Positions 25,698-34,433 of a stretch of DNA of 64,000 nt are shown one piece after another. Numbering within the stretch: position 1 is the stretch's first letter; the number at the start of each line of letters is the position of its first letter. The stretch lies in assembly GCA_947498985.1 (NCBI GenBank), contig CANMMF010000001.1, positions 211,001-275,000 on the forward strand, given 5' to 3'. Below the pieces are notes generated by a model. It was not told the DNA's origin. It saw nothing but the letters and a program-made list of their open reading frames with translations, and did no database searches. Source of the DNA: an uncultured Paracoccaceae bacterium (lineage in GTDB: Bacteria > Pseudomonadota > Alphaproteobacteria > Rhodobacterales > Rhodobacteraceae). Position numbers and translations under genes: made by a program.

Positions 25698-26006
25698 GTG
25701 GCACGAAACGCAGTTGTCGATCTGGTATTCGATCCCGCAACGGGCAAGTTCACCGCGGAACTGAGCGCCGGTGAGAACATCACGGGTGAGGTGCAATTTC
25801 AGAACCGGTGCTCAATGCCGGTCAAGGTCCAAGCACGACCTGATTCCACACCGCCGAGCCCGGCGGAATGGGGCGGCGCCATCCTGCTTTTTCCACGCTA
25901 TGGCGCGCGCGGCACGTTGCCCGACCTGTTCAAAGGCGTTGACAGCCCGGTTCGGCTGTTCGCGCAAAGCGATGGCCCCGCGCAAATGAGCATCCAGTAC
26001 CTCTGA
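25698..26006 (+). CDS. Phage protein of unknown function
   Basis: A 102-residue protein (MARNAVVDLVFDPATGKFTA...) predicted to be mostly beta strands, with LFPRYGARGTLPDLFKG in its second half. AAGGAGAAGG precedes the ATG. It lies between the capsid-associated gene and the HNH nuclease. No family recognised; a small virion protein is possible. Confidence 0.6.
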   Translation: MARNAVVDLVFDPATGKFTAELSAGENITGEVQFQNRCSMPVKVQARPDSTPPSPAEWGGAILLFPRYGARGTLPDLFKGVDSPVRLFAQSDGPAQMSIQYL

Positions 26007-26102
26007 TGCAGGCGCAACGTCATAGGTGGGCCTCCGCTCTGGATTGTCTCTTTCGGCGCCATCGTGGCCCTGCCCGTGAGAAAACCAGGGAGAGGAGCGA
26101 TC

Positions 26103-26456
26103 ATGGCCCGGAAACCTCCGAGAGTTTGTGGCTGCGGCAAGCTGGTTCCGTCGGGAACCCGCTGCGCTTGCCAGAAGAAGCGCGATGCAGAGCGCAAGGC
26201 ACGGTTCGACCAAAAGCGGCCGAACTCGAGCGCGCGTGGATACTCCGGCACTTGGGATCGCGCCAGAGAGGCGTTCCTGCGCACCTATCCATTCTGCCGA
26301 CGCTGTGGCGAACCGGCAAAGGTGGTCGACCACATCAAACCGCATCGCGGCAATTCCGATCTGTTCTGGGACAAGTCGAATTGGCAGCCGCTCTGCACAT
26401 CTTGTCATTCCGGCGCCAAGCAACGTGAGGAGCGGCGCAGCACAGAAGGAACCTGA
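26103..26456 (+). CDS. Phage HNH endonuclease
   Basis: A 117-residue nuclease. An N-terminal zinc-ribbon-like part has CGCGKLVPSGTRCAC; the HNH core has FCRRCGEPAKVVDHIKPHRG, then DLFWDKSNWQPLCTSCHSGA, with His, Asn and His in order and two CxxC knuckles. In HK97-type phages and in capsid-encoding satellites such proteins work with the terminase in packaging. GAGGAG precedes the chosen ATG. Here it lies 2 kb upstream of the terminase pair rather than next to it. Confidence 0.88.
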   Translation: MARKPPRVCGCGKLVPSGTRCACQKKRDAERKARFDQKRPNSSARGYSGTWDRAREAFLRTYPFCRRCGEPAKVVDHIKPHRGNSDLFWDKSNWQPLCTSCHSGAKQREERRSTEGT

Positions 26457-26459
26457 ACT

Positions 26460-26939
26460 ATGACCATTTTCGCAACCGCTGGCGCGAAACTCTTCATCGG
26501 CGGTGTTCTCGCCATGAAGTCCGATGACTTTGTCCTGACCGACTTCGACGGCCAGACCTGGGTCGAGGTCAAGGAACTCGAGAACCTGGGCACACTGGGC
26601 GATACCGCAAACGAGGTGACATTCGACGCGATCGGGGAGAACCGCACCAAGCGGCTCAAGGGCACACGGGTCGCCCCACCTATGGAGGTGATCGCAGGTA
26701 TCGACTACGCCGACGCTGGTCAGCTCGCCATCGCGGCCGCCGAGAAAACCAATGCGGATTACGCCTTCAAGGTGGTCTTTGATGATGCGCCGGCTGGCGG
26801 CACCCCGTCCGAGCGGTACTTCATCGCGAAGATTGGCAGCGCCAATGAAGCGTATGACGCCGCGAACGCGGTGATGAAGCTGAATGCCACCCTGTGGGTC
26901 AACTCCAACACCGTTCGCGTCAACGCGGCGGCGCCGTGA
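26460..26939 (+). CDS. Phage major tail tube protein (predicted)
   Basis: A 159-residue protein resembling siphovirus tail tube subunits: N-terminal AGAKLFIGGVLAM, WVEVKELENLGTLGDTANEV and a late DYAFKVVFDDAPAGGTP loop, with predicted beta-sandwich character. It would polymerise around the tape measure. It is encoded upstream of the head-tail connector genes instead of downstream, an unusual order. Confidence 0.78.
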   Translation: MTIFATAGAKLFIGGVLAMKSDDFVLTDFDGQTWVEVKELENLGTLGDTANEVTFDAIGENRTKRLKGTRVAPPMEVIAGIDYADAGQLAIAAAEKTNADYAFKVVFDDAPAGGTPSERYFIAKIGSANEAYDAANAVMKLNATLWVNSNTVRVNAAAP

Positions 26940-26948
26940 GGCTGACCC

Positions 26949-27266
26949 ATGGCAATTGCCACTCTCATCGAACTCAAGGACCAGCTCAGCTTTACCGGTG
27001 ATATTGGGTCGTATGACGACACGATGTTGCAGGCGAAGCTGGACGCCGCGCACAACCACGTGGAGCGGGTTTTGGGCTTCGGGATCGAGACCAGTTTCGG
27101 CGGAGACGGCCAGGAACCGGTCCCGCCGGTGCTCAAGGAGGCTGTGCTCATGCTCGCCGCCTGGTGGTACGAACAACGCGAGACCGCCTTGGTGGATGGC
27201 AGCGCGATTGAAGTTCCGTTCGGTGTCAGGGAAATCCTGAACGAATACCGGGAGTTCACGTTTTGA
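26949..27266 (+). CDS. Phage head-tail connector protein (gp6-like)
   Basis: A 105-residue helical protein (ATLIELKDQLSFTGDIGSYD..., AKLDAAHNHVERVLGF, then PVPPVLKEAVLMLAAWWYEQ and PFGVREILNEYREF). This pattern is typical of HK97 gp6-type head completion adaptors that sit under the portal. It overlaps the following gene by 4 bp (TTGA). Confidence 0.85.
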   Translation: MAIATLIELKDQLSFTGDIGSYDDTMLQAKLDAAHNHVERVLGFGIETSFGGDGQEPVPPVLKEAVLMLAAWWYEQRETALVDGSAIEVPFGVREILNEYREFTF

Positions 27267-27667
27267 CCGATGGTGGCCTCTCCAAATTTCAGGCGCGTAT
27301 GAAGGCGATCCCGAAATCCGTGCGAAAAGCGGTGGAGCCCGCCTTGGCGCAGGGCGGGTATGAAATCGCCGAAGCGATGGAGGCGCTGGCCCCGGAGGAC
27401 AGCGGCGATCTCGTCACCTCGATCGCCGTCACTCTGCCCCGGCAGACCACGCCGCCCTATTCGCAGCCCGGCGGATCGTTTGTCGTTCCCGAGAACCAGG
27501 TGGCAATTACGGCTGGCAGCACCGATGTTCGCTACCCGCATCTGCAGGAGTACGGCACAAAGCATCATACGGCGCAGCCGTTCTTCTGGCCCGGTTTTCG
27601 ACTGGCGCGAAAGCGGGCAGAGAACCGCGTCAAGCGCGCGATCCGAAAAGCGATCAGGGAGGCCTGA
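27263..27667 (+). CDS. HK97 gp10-family phage protein
   Basis: A 134-residue protein (LSKFQARMKAIPKSVRKAVE, ALAPEDSGDLVTSIAV, then YPHLQEYGTKHHTAQPFFWP and a basic C-terminus). HK97 gp10-like proteins take part in head-tail joining or tail completion. The start is TTG at 27263, with GGGAG upstream and a 4-bp overlap with the connector stop; no in-frame ATG lies near. Confidence 0.85.
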   Translation: MTDGGLSKFQARMKAIPKSVRKAVEPALAQGGYEIAEAMEALAPEDSGDLVTSIAVTLPRQTTPPYSQPGGSFVVPENQVAITAGSTDVRYPHLQEYGTKHHTAQPFFWPGFRLARKRAENRVKRAIRKAIREA

Positions 27668-28086
27668 TGATGAGCCTGGACCTGACCGTACAGACTGCGA
27701 TCCGAGCTCGGCTGATCTCCGACGACGTCGTTCTGGCACTTGTGCCGGCAACGTCGATCCTCGATCGCAACAGTCTGCCCGCGCCAGATCCGAGCATCAT
27801 CATCGGCGAAGTGCAGGAAGTTGATCCGGGGACTTCGCTGTCGCGCAACCGCACCCGCATCTACCACACGATTCACGTCTGGAAGGTCGAGCCATCGCGC
27901 GAAGGGGTGAAGCGGATCATCGCCGCCGTTCGGGCCGCTCTTCGGTCCGGCCGCCTAGATCTCACTCCCGACTTCCACTGCGCCGATTTGCGGGTGTCTT
28001 CCTCCCGCACAATGTCAGATCCCGACGGCAAAACGTCTCACGGCGTGATGGTGGTTGATGTCTTGGTTCAGGACTTGAGCGCATGA
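27667..28086 (+). CDS. Phage tail terminator/completion protein (DUF3168-like)
   Basis: A 139-residue protein (SLDLTVQTAIRARLISDDVV, ATSILDRNSLPAPDPSIIIG, HTIHVWKVEPSREGVKRIIA) with the DUF3168 arrangement, the family that caps the tail at the head-proximal end. ATG 27667 overlaps the previous stop; a second ATG follows at once. It overlaps the head-tail adaptor gene by 4 bp. Confidence 0.82.
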   Translation: MMSLDLTVQTAIRARLISDDVVLALVPATSILDRNSLPAPDPSIIIGEVQEVDPGTSLSRNRTRIYHTIHVWKVEPSREGVKRIIAAVRAALRSGRLDLTPDFHCADLRVSSSRTMSDPDGKTSHGVMVVDVLVQDLSA

Positions 28087-28412
28087 GATCGGGCAAGCTC
28101 GTTCACGTCATCACCGTTCAGCGTGTGACCCGAAGCATCAACGCTTCGGGCACACCCATCGACACGTGGTCATATGCCGGGTCGTTGCGGGCCGAAGTCG
28201 TCGAGCGCGCAGCACAAGACTTTCTCGAGAAGGCCGGTGAAACCTCGAAAGTTCGTGTCGTCTTTCGAACGCGGTACCTCGAAGACCTCGACGCGAAGGA
28301 CCGCATCAGCTTCGATGGTCAGACATTCGAGATTGAGGAGTTAGTACGCATCGGCCGGCGCAAAGGCCTCGAGCTGCACTGCACGCAGATCGCCGAGGAG
28401 ACGCGGACATGA
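28083..28412 (+). CDS. Phage head-tail adaptor / stopper protein
   Basis: A 109-residue small beta-barrel type protein (LVHVITVQRVTRSINASGTP, ... AQDFLEKAGETSKVRVVFRT, DLDAKDRISFDGQTFEIEEL). This matches the SPP1 gp16 / HK97 gp7-type adaptor family. It overlaps neighbours on both sides by ATGA, consistent with cotranslation. Confidence 0.83.
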   Translation: MRSGKLVHVITVQRVTRSINASGTPIDTWSYAGSLRAEVVERAAQDFLEKAGETSKVRVVFRTRYLEDLDAKDRISFDGQTFEIEELVRIGRRKGLELHCTQIAEETRT

Positions 28413-28843
28413 AGGGCACAAAGCCTCATCTGCGTATCGAGCGCGAGCCGATCGAAGAACGCCCTGCGCCGGAGTGGATGTCCGAAGATGCAAAGCAGGA
28501 ATGGGATCGGATTGTCCCGATCCTTGCCAAGCGAAAGATCCTGTCAGAAGCGGACATGGGCAGCGTCGAGACCTACTGCTGCTGTGTCGGGACCGTCCGC
28601 GAAATGGATCGTGAGATCCAGCGTACCGGCGCCACCCAGAAGGTCTACAAGGTCGACAAGGAAGGCAACTCGCTGCTTGTCTCCATCCGCAAGAACCCGG
28701 CCGTGGGCATTCGGAATGAAGCGGCGACCCAAGCACGCCTTTACGCTGCCGAGATCGGCGCAACGCCGGTTTCCAGATCGCGTCCGACAGTCGATGACGA
28801 TGACGAGGACGATGATCTGTTTTCGCATCAGGGGCTTGGCTGA
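28409..28843 (+). CDS. Phage terminase small subunit, P27 family
   Basis: A 144-residue DNA-recognition subunit. P27-family features: PAPEWMSEDAKQEWDRIVPI, LAKRKILSEADMGSVETYCC, KNPAVGIRNEAATQARLYAA, and an acidic C-terminus (VDDDDEDDDLF). It selects packaging sites for the large subunit. The gene follows the head-tail joining genes rather than opening the structural operon. Confidence 0.9.
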   Translation: MKGTKPHLRIEREPIEERPAPEWMSEDAKQEWDRIVPILAKRKILSEADMGSVETYCCCVGTVREMDREIQRTGATQKVYKVDKEGNSLLVSIRKNPAVGIRNEAATQARLYAAEIGATPVSRSRPTVDDDDEDDDLFSHQGLG

Positions 28844-30450
28844 TGCTTGTCCCGTCATGGATCGACAAGCCTGACGAAATTGCCGATCCTCTGGGCAAGG
28901 GTGAGTTGGCAGTCAATTGGCTGCGTAAGCTGAAGCACCCAAAGAACCGGGCGGTTGGTCACCCGTTCGAGCTCGACCCGTTTCAGGAAAACATCATCCG
29001 GCGCATCTACGGTCCGCGCCAAGAAGATGGAACTCGCATTGTGCGACGCGTGGTGCTGCTACTGCCGCGCGGGAACCGCAAGACGAGCCTCGCCGCTGCA
29101 ATCACTCTGCTCCACCTGATTGGACCGGAAAGCATTGCGGGCGGATTGATCGTCTCTGCAGCATCGGCACATGAGCAAGCTATGGAGCTGTTCAACGAAG
29201 CAGACCTGATGATCCAGTTCGATGGCCGCCTTCGCAAGAAACTCGAAGTGCGTGAATACGTTTCCCGCATCGCCAACAATGCCCTCAAGTCGCGCTACAT
29301 CGCGGTGGCAAGCGACGGCAAGGTTCAGCACGGAAAAACCCCCAATGTCGTGATCGCGGACGAGCTGCATGCCTGGGAGGGGCGCGCAGGTCTGCGGCAA
29401 TGGGAGGCGCTGGATTCCGCGCTTGTGAAAGTACCCGGCACCCTGATGATCATCGCCAGCACTTCCGGACGCGGGCAGGAAAACCTCGCGTGGCAAAACG
29501 TCGAATATGCGATCAAGGTGCAGAAGGGCGAGATCGATGATCCAGCCACCCTGCCCGTGATCTTCATGGCAGAGCCCGAAGACGATTGGCAGGACGAAGC
29601 GCTATGGCGCGCGGTGAACCCCGGTTTGAAACATGGTTACCCGGACCTGGCCGCATTCCGGGACAAAGCCCGCAAGGCCCAACACTCGCCTCTCGACCGG
29701 GACAGCTTCCTGCAATTCAATCTCAACCGCTGGCTCGATCAGACCACGTCGCCCTTTGTCGAGCTCCACGTCTATGACGAAGGCGCCCACGAGGTCGATC
29801 TTGAGGAGCAGGAAGCCGAACAAGCACCTTGCTATCTTGGCGTTGACCTCTCGAAGAATGAAGATCTTACTGTCGTCGTCGCGTGCTGGCCGAATGGCGA
29901 GGATGGCTATCAGGTGGTGCCTTTCTTCTTTTGCCCAGAGGACAACCTCCGCGCCCGTGGTGAGAAACATGGTGTTGATTACGTGTCCTGGGCAGAGGAC
30001 GGATTCATAATCCCGACCCCTGGCAACACGGTCGACCTGCGCGCCGTGGAGGCGCAGATCCGCGAGCTCTGTGCGCGCTTCAATGTGCGGGAAATCGCCT
30101 TTGATCCGACATACGGGCGATCGATGATGGCAGACCTTGTCGAGGATGGACTGCCCGCCGTCGAGTTCCGCCAAGGCTGGGTGACGATGGCGCCCGCTGT
30201 GAAGGAACTCGAGCGCGCAATTCTGGGTCGGCGCTTCAATCACGCGGGCCACCCGGTACTGCGATGGAACTTCGGAAATATCCAGCTGCGCGTGGACCCG
30301 GCCGGGAACCGGTCTTTCCATAAAGGTAAGAGCGGCGACAAAATCGACGGCGCCGTGGCGACCGCGATGGCGGTGGCGCGCTGTGCTGCGGACGAAGACC
30401 ACTTCACCAGTGCAGCGGCCTGGTTCACCGAAGACCTCTGGACTGCGTAG
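28843..30450 (+). CDS. Phage terminase large subunit
   Basis: A 535-residue packaging ATPase/nuclease. The ATPase half has an atypical P-loop LLPRGNRKTSLAAA (~residues 70-84) and Walker B/catalytic Glu in VVIADELHAWE (~168-178). The nuclease half starts with the metal-binding Asp in LGVDLSKNEDLTVVV (~329) and has AFDPTYGRSMM and a late acidic motif in KSGDKIDGAVATAMA. All elements needed for translocation and cleavage look present. The start codon overlaps the small-subunit stop by 1 nt. Confidence 0.93.
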   Translation: MLVPSWIDKPDEIADPLGKGELAVNWLRKLKHPKNRAVGHPFELDPFQENIIRRIYGPRQEDGTRIVRRVVLLLPRGNRKTSLAAAITLLHLIGPESIAGGLIVSAASAHEQAMELFNEADLMIQFDGRLRKKLEVREYVSRIANNALKSRYIAVASDGKVQHGKTPNVVIADELHAWEGRAGLRQWEALDSALVKVPGTLMIIASTSGRGQENLAWQNVEYAIKVQKGEIDDPATLPVIFMAEPEDDWQDEALWRAVNPGLKHGYPDLAAFRDKARKAQHSPLDRDSFLQFNLNRWLDQTTSPFVELHVYDEGAHEVDLEEQEAEQAPCYLGVDLSKNEDLTVVVACWPNGEDGYQVVPFFFCPEDNLRARGEKHGVDYVSWAEDGFIIPTPGNTVDLRAVEAQIRELCARFNVREIAFDPTYGRSMMADLVEDGLPAVEFRQGWVTMAPAVKELERAILGRRFNHAGHPVLRWNFGNIQLRVDPAGNRSFHKGKSGDKIDGAVATAMAVARCAADEDHFTSAAAWFTEDLWTA

Positions 30451-30459
30451 GAGAGACCC

Positions 30460-32760
30460 ATGGATGAAGAACGGCTGATCGTATCTCTTGAGGCGCGCAT
30501 TCGCGAGTTCGAGAAGAACATGGCCAAGGCCGAACGACGTGGAACGCACTCGTTTACTCGACTGCAACGCGGATCGAAAATGGCCACTTCGGCAATGGAG
30601 CGTGACATGATCCGGTCAACATCACGGATCAACCAGGCGCTGGCCACCACATCCTCCAAAATCGGATTGCTGAGCAAGGCCTTTGCGGCCGGAGCTATAG
30701 CGGCCGGCATGGCAGCCATCACACAAGGAAGTCGGCAAGCGGTTCGGTCCATCGCCGATCTTGAGCGTGCGGCGTCGCGCGCCGGTTTGAGTGTGACCGC
30801 CTTTCAGCAGATCAAGTTCGTAGCCGAGCAGAACCGGATCGACATCGGCGCGATGATCGATGGCTTTAAGGAACTGAACCTGCGCGCCGATGAATTTATC
30901 TCGACTGGTGCCGGTCCAGCGGCGGAGGCCTTCCGGCGTCTTGGCTATGACGCGCGCGATCTCGAGCGGCGCCTTGAAGACCCAACCGAACTGTTTCTCG
31001 ACCTGGTCGACCGGCTCGAGGATCTCGATCGCGCTGCGCAAATCCGCGTCGCCGACGAAGTGTTCGGGGGCACCGGCGGTGAGCGCTTTGTCGAGTTGCT
31101 GGCTCAGGGTGATGAAGGCATCCGGCAATTGATGACCCGCGCCGACGAGCTGGGCCTCGTGATGGACGAACGCACCATCGCGAAGGCCGCGGAGCTCGAT
31201 CAGAAGTTTGCGGAAATCACGGCGCGCGTTTCGACCCTCGCCAAGACGATCGTCGTGGACCTCGCGGGATCTATTGAAGACGCACTGACAATTGGCGTCG
31301 ATGACATCTTTGGCTCGGCCGAGCGTGCGATTTCGATGATGGGCGAGGCCAACTACAACGCTCTCAAAGACACTGCCAGTCTGACCGATGAGACCCGCGC
31401 GAGCGTCGAAGGGTTGATCGGAACTTATGACGAGCTCTTCGCCAGCATCAATGCGGCCACGGGCCCGGACGGTATCCGGCTGATGGATGTCGCCGACGTC
31501 GATGTAGCCCACGAGCTCGCCGCAGTTCTGGTGGACATCGACCGGGAAATGGTCGCGTTTCAGAACGGAGAGATCGCCGCGGCGGACTTCGAGGCGCAGG
31601 TGGGCAGCCTGGTTGGTGAAGCGCAGATCCTTGTGGGCGAGCTCGGGGCAATCGACGCGCAGCGCTTCGGAAACGTGATCCAAGCCATCAGCGGCATTGC
31701 CATCGCTCTGGCCAACGCTGCCGCCCAGGCGGCAAACCTGAGGGCGAACCTGCCGGTGGGCAACTCGGAGACAGAGCTCACCTATGGACCGCAGAACGGT
31801 CGCCCGCGGTACAATTCACCCGGCAGCGACACCGCACCTCGCACCTCTCCGCGCCCAAAATTACCAAGCGTGAACCACTCCTTCGGTGTACCAGGGCGCA
31901 CGGTCTCGCGCGGCGGTGGGGGAGGCGGTGGCGCACGGCGTGGCTCAGGCGGCGGAGGCGGCGGAGCGCGCCAGAGGCCGGATGGGTTCGCACGCGAACT
32001 GGAACGGACGCGAGAGGATATTGCCCTGCTCGAAGCGGAGGCCGTGGCATTGCTCGCAGTGGCGCAAAGCGGACGCGAGTATGGCGATGCCGTTGAGTTT
32101 GCCAAGGTCCGCGCCAAGCTGCTCTATGAAGCGCAGCAGGCTGGCAAAGAGATCACGCCAGAGTTGACCGCAGAAATCGACAGCCTCGCATATGCCTATG
32201 ACCAGGCGGGGCTTGCGGCCGAAAAGGCCGCTGAAAAGCTGGAGCGCATGGAGGATGATGCGCAGCGCGGTGCGGACGCGATGAGCGACCTGTTTTTGAG
32301 CATCCTCGATGGCTCCAAGTCGGCGAAAGAGGCGCTGGCGGATTTGCTGGTGCAGATCGCCCGCGTCCAAATCCAACGCGCCTTTTCCGATATGGCCAGC
32401 AGCGGCGGCTTCTTTGGCCTCTTGGGGGGTCTTTTGGGCGGCGCGCGGGCCGGTGGTGGACCGACACGCAGCGGCGTGCCGTACCTGGTCAACGAACGGA
32501 CAGCCCGAAGCGAGATCTTCGTGCCCAGCCAATCCGGCGGTGTTCTGAACGTGCCGCAGGCGCAAGCGGCACTTCGGCAACAGGCCGGAGGGGCAAGCGG
32601 GACCGTCACGCTCAACTTTGCGCCGGTGATCGACGCCAAGGGAGCCGATGCAGCCGCCGTCGCGCAGCTCGCGGCAGAGCAGAAGATGCTCGCCAACTCC
32701 TTCGAAGGCCGGGTCTACGACGCCATGCGCAAAGCGCGTCGGCGCAACATTCAACTTTGA
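30460..32760 (+). CDS. Phage tail tape measure protein
   Basis: A 766-residue protein that sets tail length and helps DNA passage. The N-terminus is a coiled coil (SLEARIREFEKNMAKAERRG); hydrophobic Ala/Gly stretches follow (SKAFAAGAIAAGMAAITQGS), then long helical regions. Around residues 480-510 lies a Gly/Arg low-complexity linker with runs of seven and six Gly. The C-terminus (LSILDGSKSAKEALADLLVQ, RAFSDMASSGGFFGLLGGLL, GGARAGGGPTRSGVPYLVNE) is typical of lambda-type tape measures. By the usual ~0.15 nm per residue rule it would suit a tail of about 115 nm. Confidence 0.9.
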   Translation: MDEERLIVSLEARIREFEKNMAKAERRGTHSFTRLQRGSKMATSAMERDMIRSTSRINQALATTSSKIGLLSKAFAAGAIAAGMAAITQGSRQAVRSIADLERAASRAGLSVTAFQQIKFVAEQNRIDIGAMIDGFKELNLRADEFISTGAGPAAEAFRRLGYDARDLERRLEDPTELFLDLVDRLEDLDRAAQIRVADEVFGGTGGERFVELLAQGDEGIRQLMTRADELGLVMDERTIAKAAELDQKFAEITARVSTLAKTIVVDLAGSIEDALTIGVDDIFGSAERAISMMGEANYNALKDTASLTDETRASVEGLIGTYDELFASINAATGPDGIRLMDVADVDVAHELAAVLVDIDREMVAFQNGEIAAADFEAQVGSLVGEAQILVGELGAIDAQRFGNVIQAISGIAIALANAAAQAANLRANLPVGNSETELTYGPQNGRPRYNSPGSDTAPRTSPRPKLPSVNHSFGVPGRTVSRGGGGGGGARRGSGGGGGGARQRPDGFARELERTREDIALLEAEAVALLAVAQSGREYGDAVEFAKVRAKLLYEAQQAGKEITPELTAEIDSLAYAYDQAGLAAEKAAEKLERMEDDAQRGADAMSDLFLSILDGSKSAKEALADLLVQIARVQIQRAFSDMASSGGFFGLLGGLLGGARAGGGPTRSGVPYLVNERTARSEIFVPSQSGGVLNVPQAQAALRQQAGGASGTVTLNFAPVIDAKGADAAAVAQLAAEQKMLANSFEGRVYDAMRKARRRNIQL

Positions 32761-32769
32761 GGGAACTCA

Positions 32770-33396
32770 ATGACGCTGATTTTTCCACGGGACATGGTTT
32801 CCGCCGAAAGCTGGTATTCCGCTGACTTCCGTCTGCAACGCAGCCAAGAGATTTCGCGGACGTCCGGCGGTCAGATACAGGCGCGGGACCTGGCGCCGTC
32901 CTACTGGCGCGCAACATTTCTGTCTGTGCCGCTCGAGTATCGCGACGCCATTGCGCTGAGGATGGATTTCGAAACGCTGGGCGGCGCCTTGCGGCCTTTC
33001 AATGCGGCGACGCTGGGTGTGTCCGCACCGGCGCAATGGAGCGGGGAGGATTTGTCTACGGTGACCGTCGCGGAGATCTCTGCGGACCGCACAGGGCTCC
33101 GCCTCGACGGCTTGCCCGCCGGGTTTGAGCTGACCGCAGGCGACTACCTTACGGTTTCCAAATCCGGAGCCACCGAACTGCATGGCCTCGCACGCGGAGG
33201 CATTGCGGATGGTGCAGGTCTTTCGCCCCTCATCCATGTTGTTCCGAAGCTCCGGCCGGTTGTCAGCGTCGGTGACAGTGTTGCGCTACAGCCACCCTTC
33301 GCAGAGATGCTGCTCGAGCCCGGAACCCTCGCGAGCACGCGGCATTCTGCAGCGCACTGGCAGGTTTCATTCGAAGCCGTGCAGGTGCTGAGATGA
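32770..33396 (+). CDS. Phage tail-associated protein of unknown function
   Basis: A 208-residue, beta-rich protein (TLIFPRDMVSAESWYSADFR, then LGGALRPFNAATLG and HVVPKLRPVVSVGDSVALQP). It lies directly after the tape measure gene, where distal tail or tail-tip proteins are usually encoded, and overlaps the next gene by 4 bp. I do not recognise a family; it may be a distal-tail substitute. Confidence 0.68.
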   Translation: MTLIFPRDMVSAESWYSADFRLQRSQEISRTSGGQIQARDLAPSYWRATFLSVPLEYRDAIALRMDFETLGGALRPFNAATLGVSAPAQWSGEDLSTVTVAEISADRTGLRLDGLPAGFELTAGDYLTVSKSGATELHGLARGGIADGAGLSPLIHVVPKLRPVVSVGDSVALQPPFAEMLLEPGTLASTRHSAAHWQVSFEAVQVLR

Positions 33397-33743
33397 GGTT
33401 GCAGCGGCTTCTCTGCGCCGCTCTGCAGGCCGAGCTGGCTGGTGACGTCGTGAGGTTGCCGGAAGGGTCCAAGATCCTTTGGCGGGCTTTCTTGGACCTC
33501 TCTGCTGCTCGTACTTGCGCCGCAGGTGGTCCGGACCCGATTCAATACAGCGAAATCGCTGCCTGGGCGCATCTTATGCGCGTGCCACTCGAGCCCGAAC
33601 ATGTCCGGCTTTTGCGCAAGTTGGACCGGATATGGTTGGAGAAGGTCTATGACAAGAGAAACGCGCCGGAGGGTGTTGAAGCCCTTCCGGCGCGCTCGGA
33701 ACATGCAATTACGCCTGCGATGTTCGATATCGCCCTCATGTGA
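33393..33743 (+). CDS. Phage protein resembling a tail assembly chaperone
   Basis: A 116-residue protein with WRAFLDLSAARTCAAGGPDP, IQYSEIAAWAHLMRVPLEPE and LLRKLDRIWLEKV. Similar W-x-F-L-D-L-S ... I-x-AWA patterns occur in phage tail assembly proteins, but the match is by memory and weak. It ends the rightward structural operon. If a chaperone, its position after the tape measure is unusual. Confidence 0.55.
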   Translation: MRLQRLLCAALQAELAGDVVRLPEGSKILWRAFLDLSAARTCAAGGPDPIQYSEIAAWAHLMRVPLEPEHVRLLRKLDRIWLEKVYDKRNAPEGVEALPARSEHAITPAMFDIALM

Positions 33744-33758
33744 GGCAGACGGGCCCTA

Positions 33759-33782
33759 TCCGCTCCACACTCAGCGAGCGGA
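33759..33782. terminator. Hairpin at the end of the structural operon
   Basis: TCCGCTC (33759-33765) and GAGCGGA (33776-33782) form a stem with a 10-nt loop, between the last structural gene and a small convergent ORF. No U-tract is present, so termination is tentative. Confidence 0.4.
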
Positions 33783-33800
33783 CGCATTGCATGGGTAGTT

Positions 33801-33965
33801 TCAGTTCCAAGTAAAGCCTTTGTAACTGCCCTTCAATGCATTCGCGCACGTCGAGACAAGCGCAACAAACTGCTCATCTTTCAAGGTTGGCTTCGTTCCA
33901 TGTTCGTTAAACCAGAGCGTTTGCGCCATCTCTAAAGCGACGCGAGCTGTCGAATCGTGTTGCAT
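33801..33965 (-). CDS. Small hypothetical protein
   Basis: A 54-residue ORF (MQHDSTARVALEMAQTLWFN..., ending ANALKGSYKGFTWN) on the strand opposite to the structural genes. GGAAGG lies 8 nt before the chosen ATG; an ATG 18 nt upstream would extend it by six residues. The good ribosome site and amphipathic helical sequence make it plausible. No family is recognised; location suggests a phage regulatory or superinfection gene. Confidence 0.5.
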   Translation of the reverse strand: MQHDSTARVALEMAQTLWFNEHGTKPTLKDEQFVALVSTCANALKGSYKGFTWN

Positions 33966-34433
33966 TTTCGTTCCTTCCGGCATTTCGCTACCTCATGTGT
34001 GTGTATTGAGAGAAGACACTATAGCTTGTAGGCCAGTCCTCCAAAACGGCTTTTTAAAGAATTCCGTCGCAAGCGCGTTTGGGTTGTTGAAAACCGGCGC
34101 AGCAGGGCGTCCCCGGCAGCGACAATGCAAAGCAGATCGCCCTTTACGGGCTTGCTCTGCGCAAAAACTGGATGCACTGTATCTGTGGGCCTCAAAACCC
34201 GGACTGTGATAGCCGCAACACCTTGCGAGGTTACCTACGTTGGCGCGTAGGGCGGCGAAACGCGTTGACGCTTGGCGGCGCGACGCTCCGACAATTTATG
34301 TCGGGGTGGCGACGCCATACAAGACTCCTCTTAAGGGGAAAACCGTCGCGCCTCTCTCACAGGAGGTTTTGAGCACCCCGGCGCCAGTCCGCTACTGGCA
34401 CGGCTGGAACATGCCATAACTGTGAGAAAATCC
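33966..34433. other. Non-coding stretch of the element before the small-gene operon
   Basis: About 470 bp without a convincing ORF; short frames here lack ribosome sites. Visible structure: a GCCAGT/ACTGGC inverted repeat at 34383-34399, 35 bp before the next gene, and GC-rich segments around 34230-34310. No consensus promoter stands out apart from a lone TTGACG near 34264. It could hold an RNA or a packaging/control region, but nothing positive identifies one. Confidence 0.4.

Noticed and set aside
33966..34433. Retron or diversity-generating retroelement RNA
   Set aside because: No reverse transcriptase gene or template/variable repeat pair is present.
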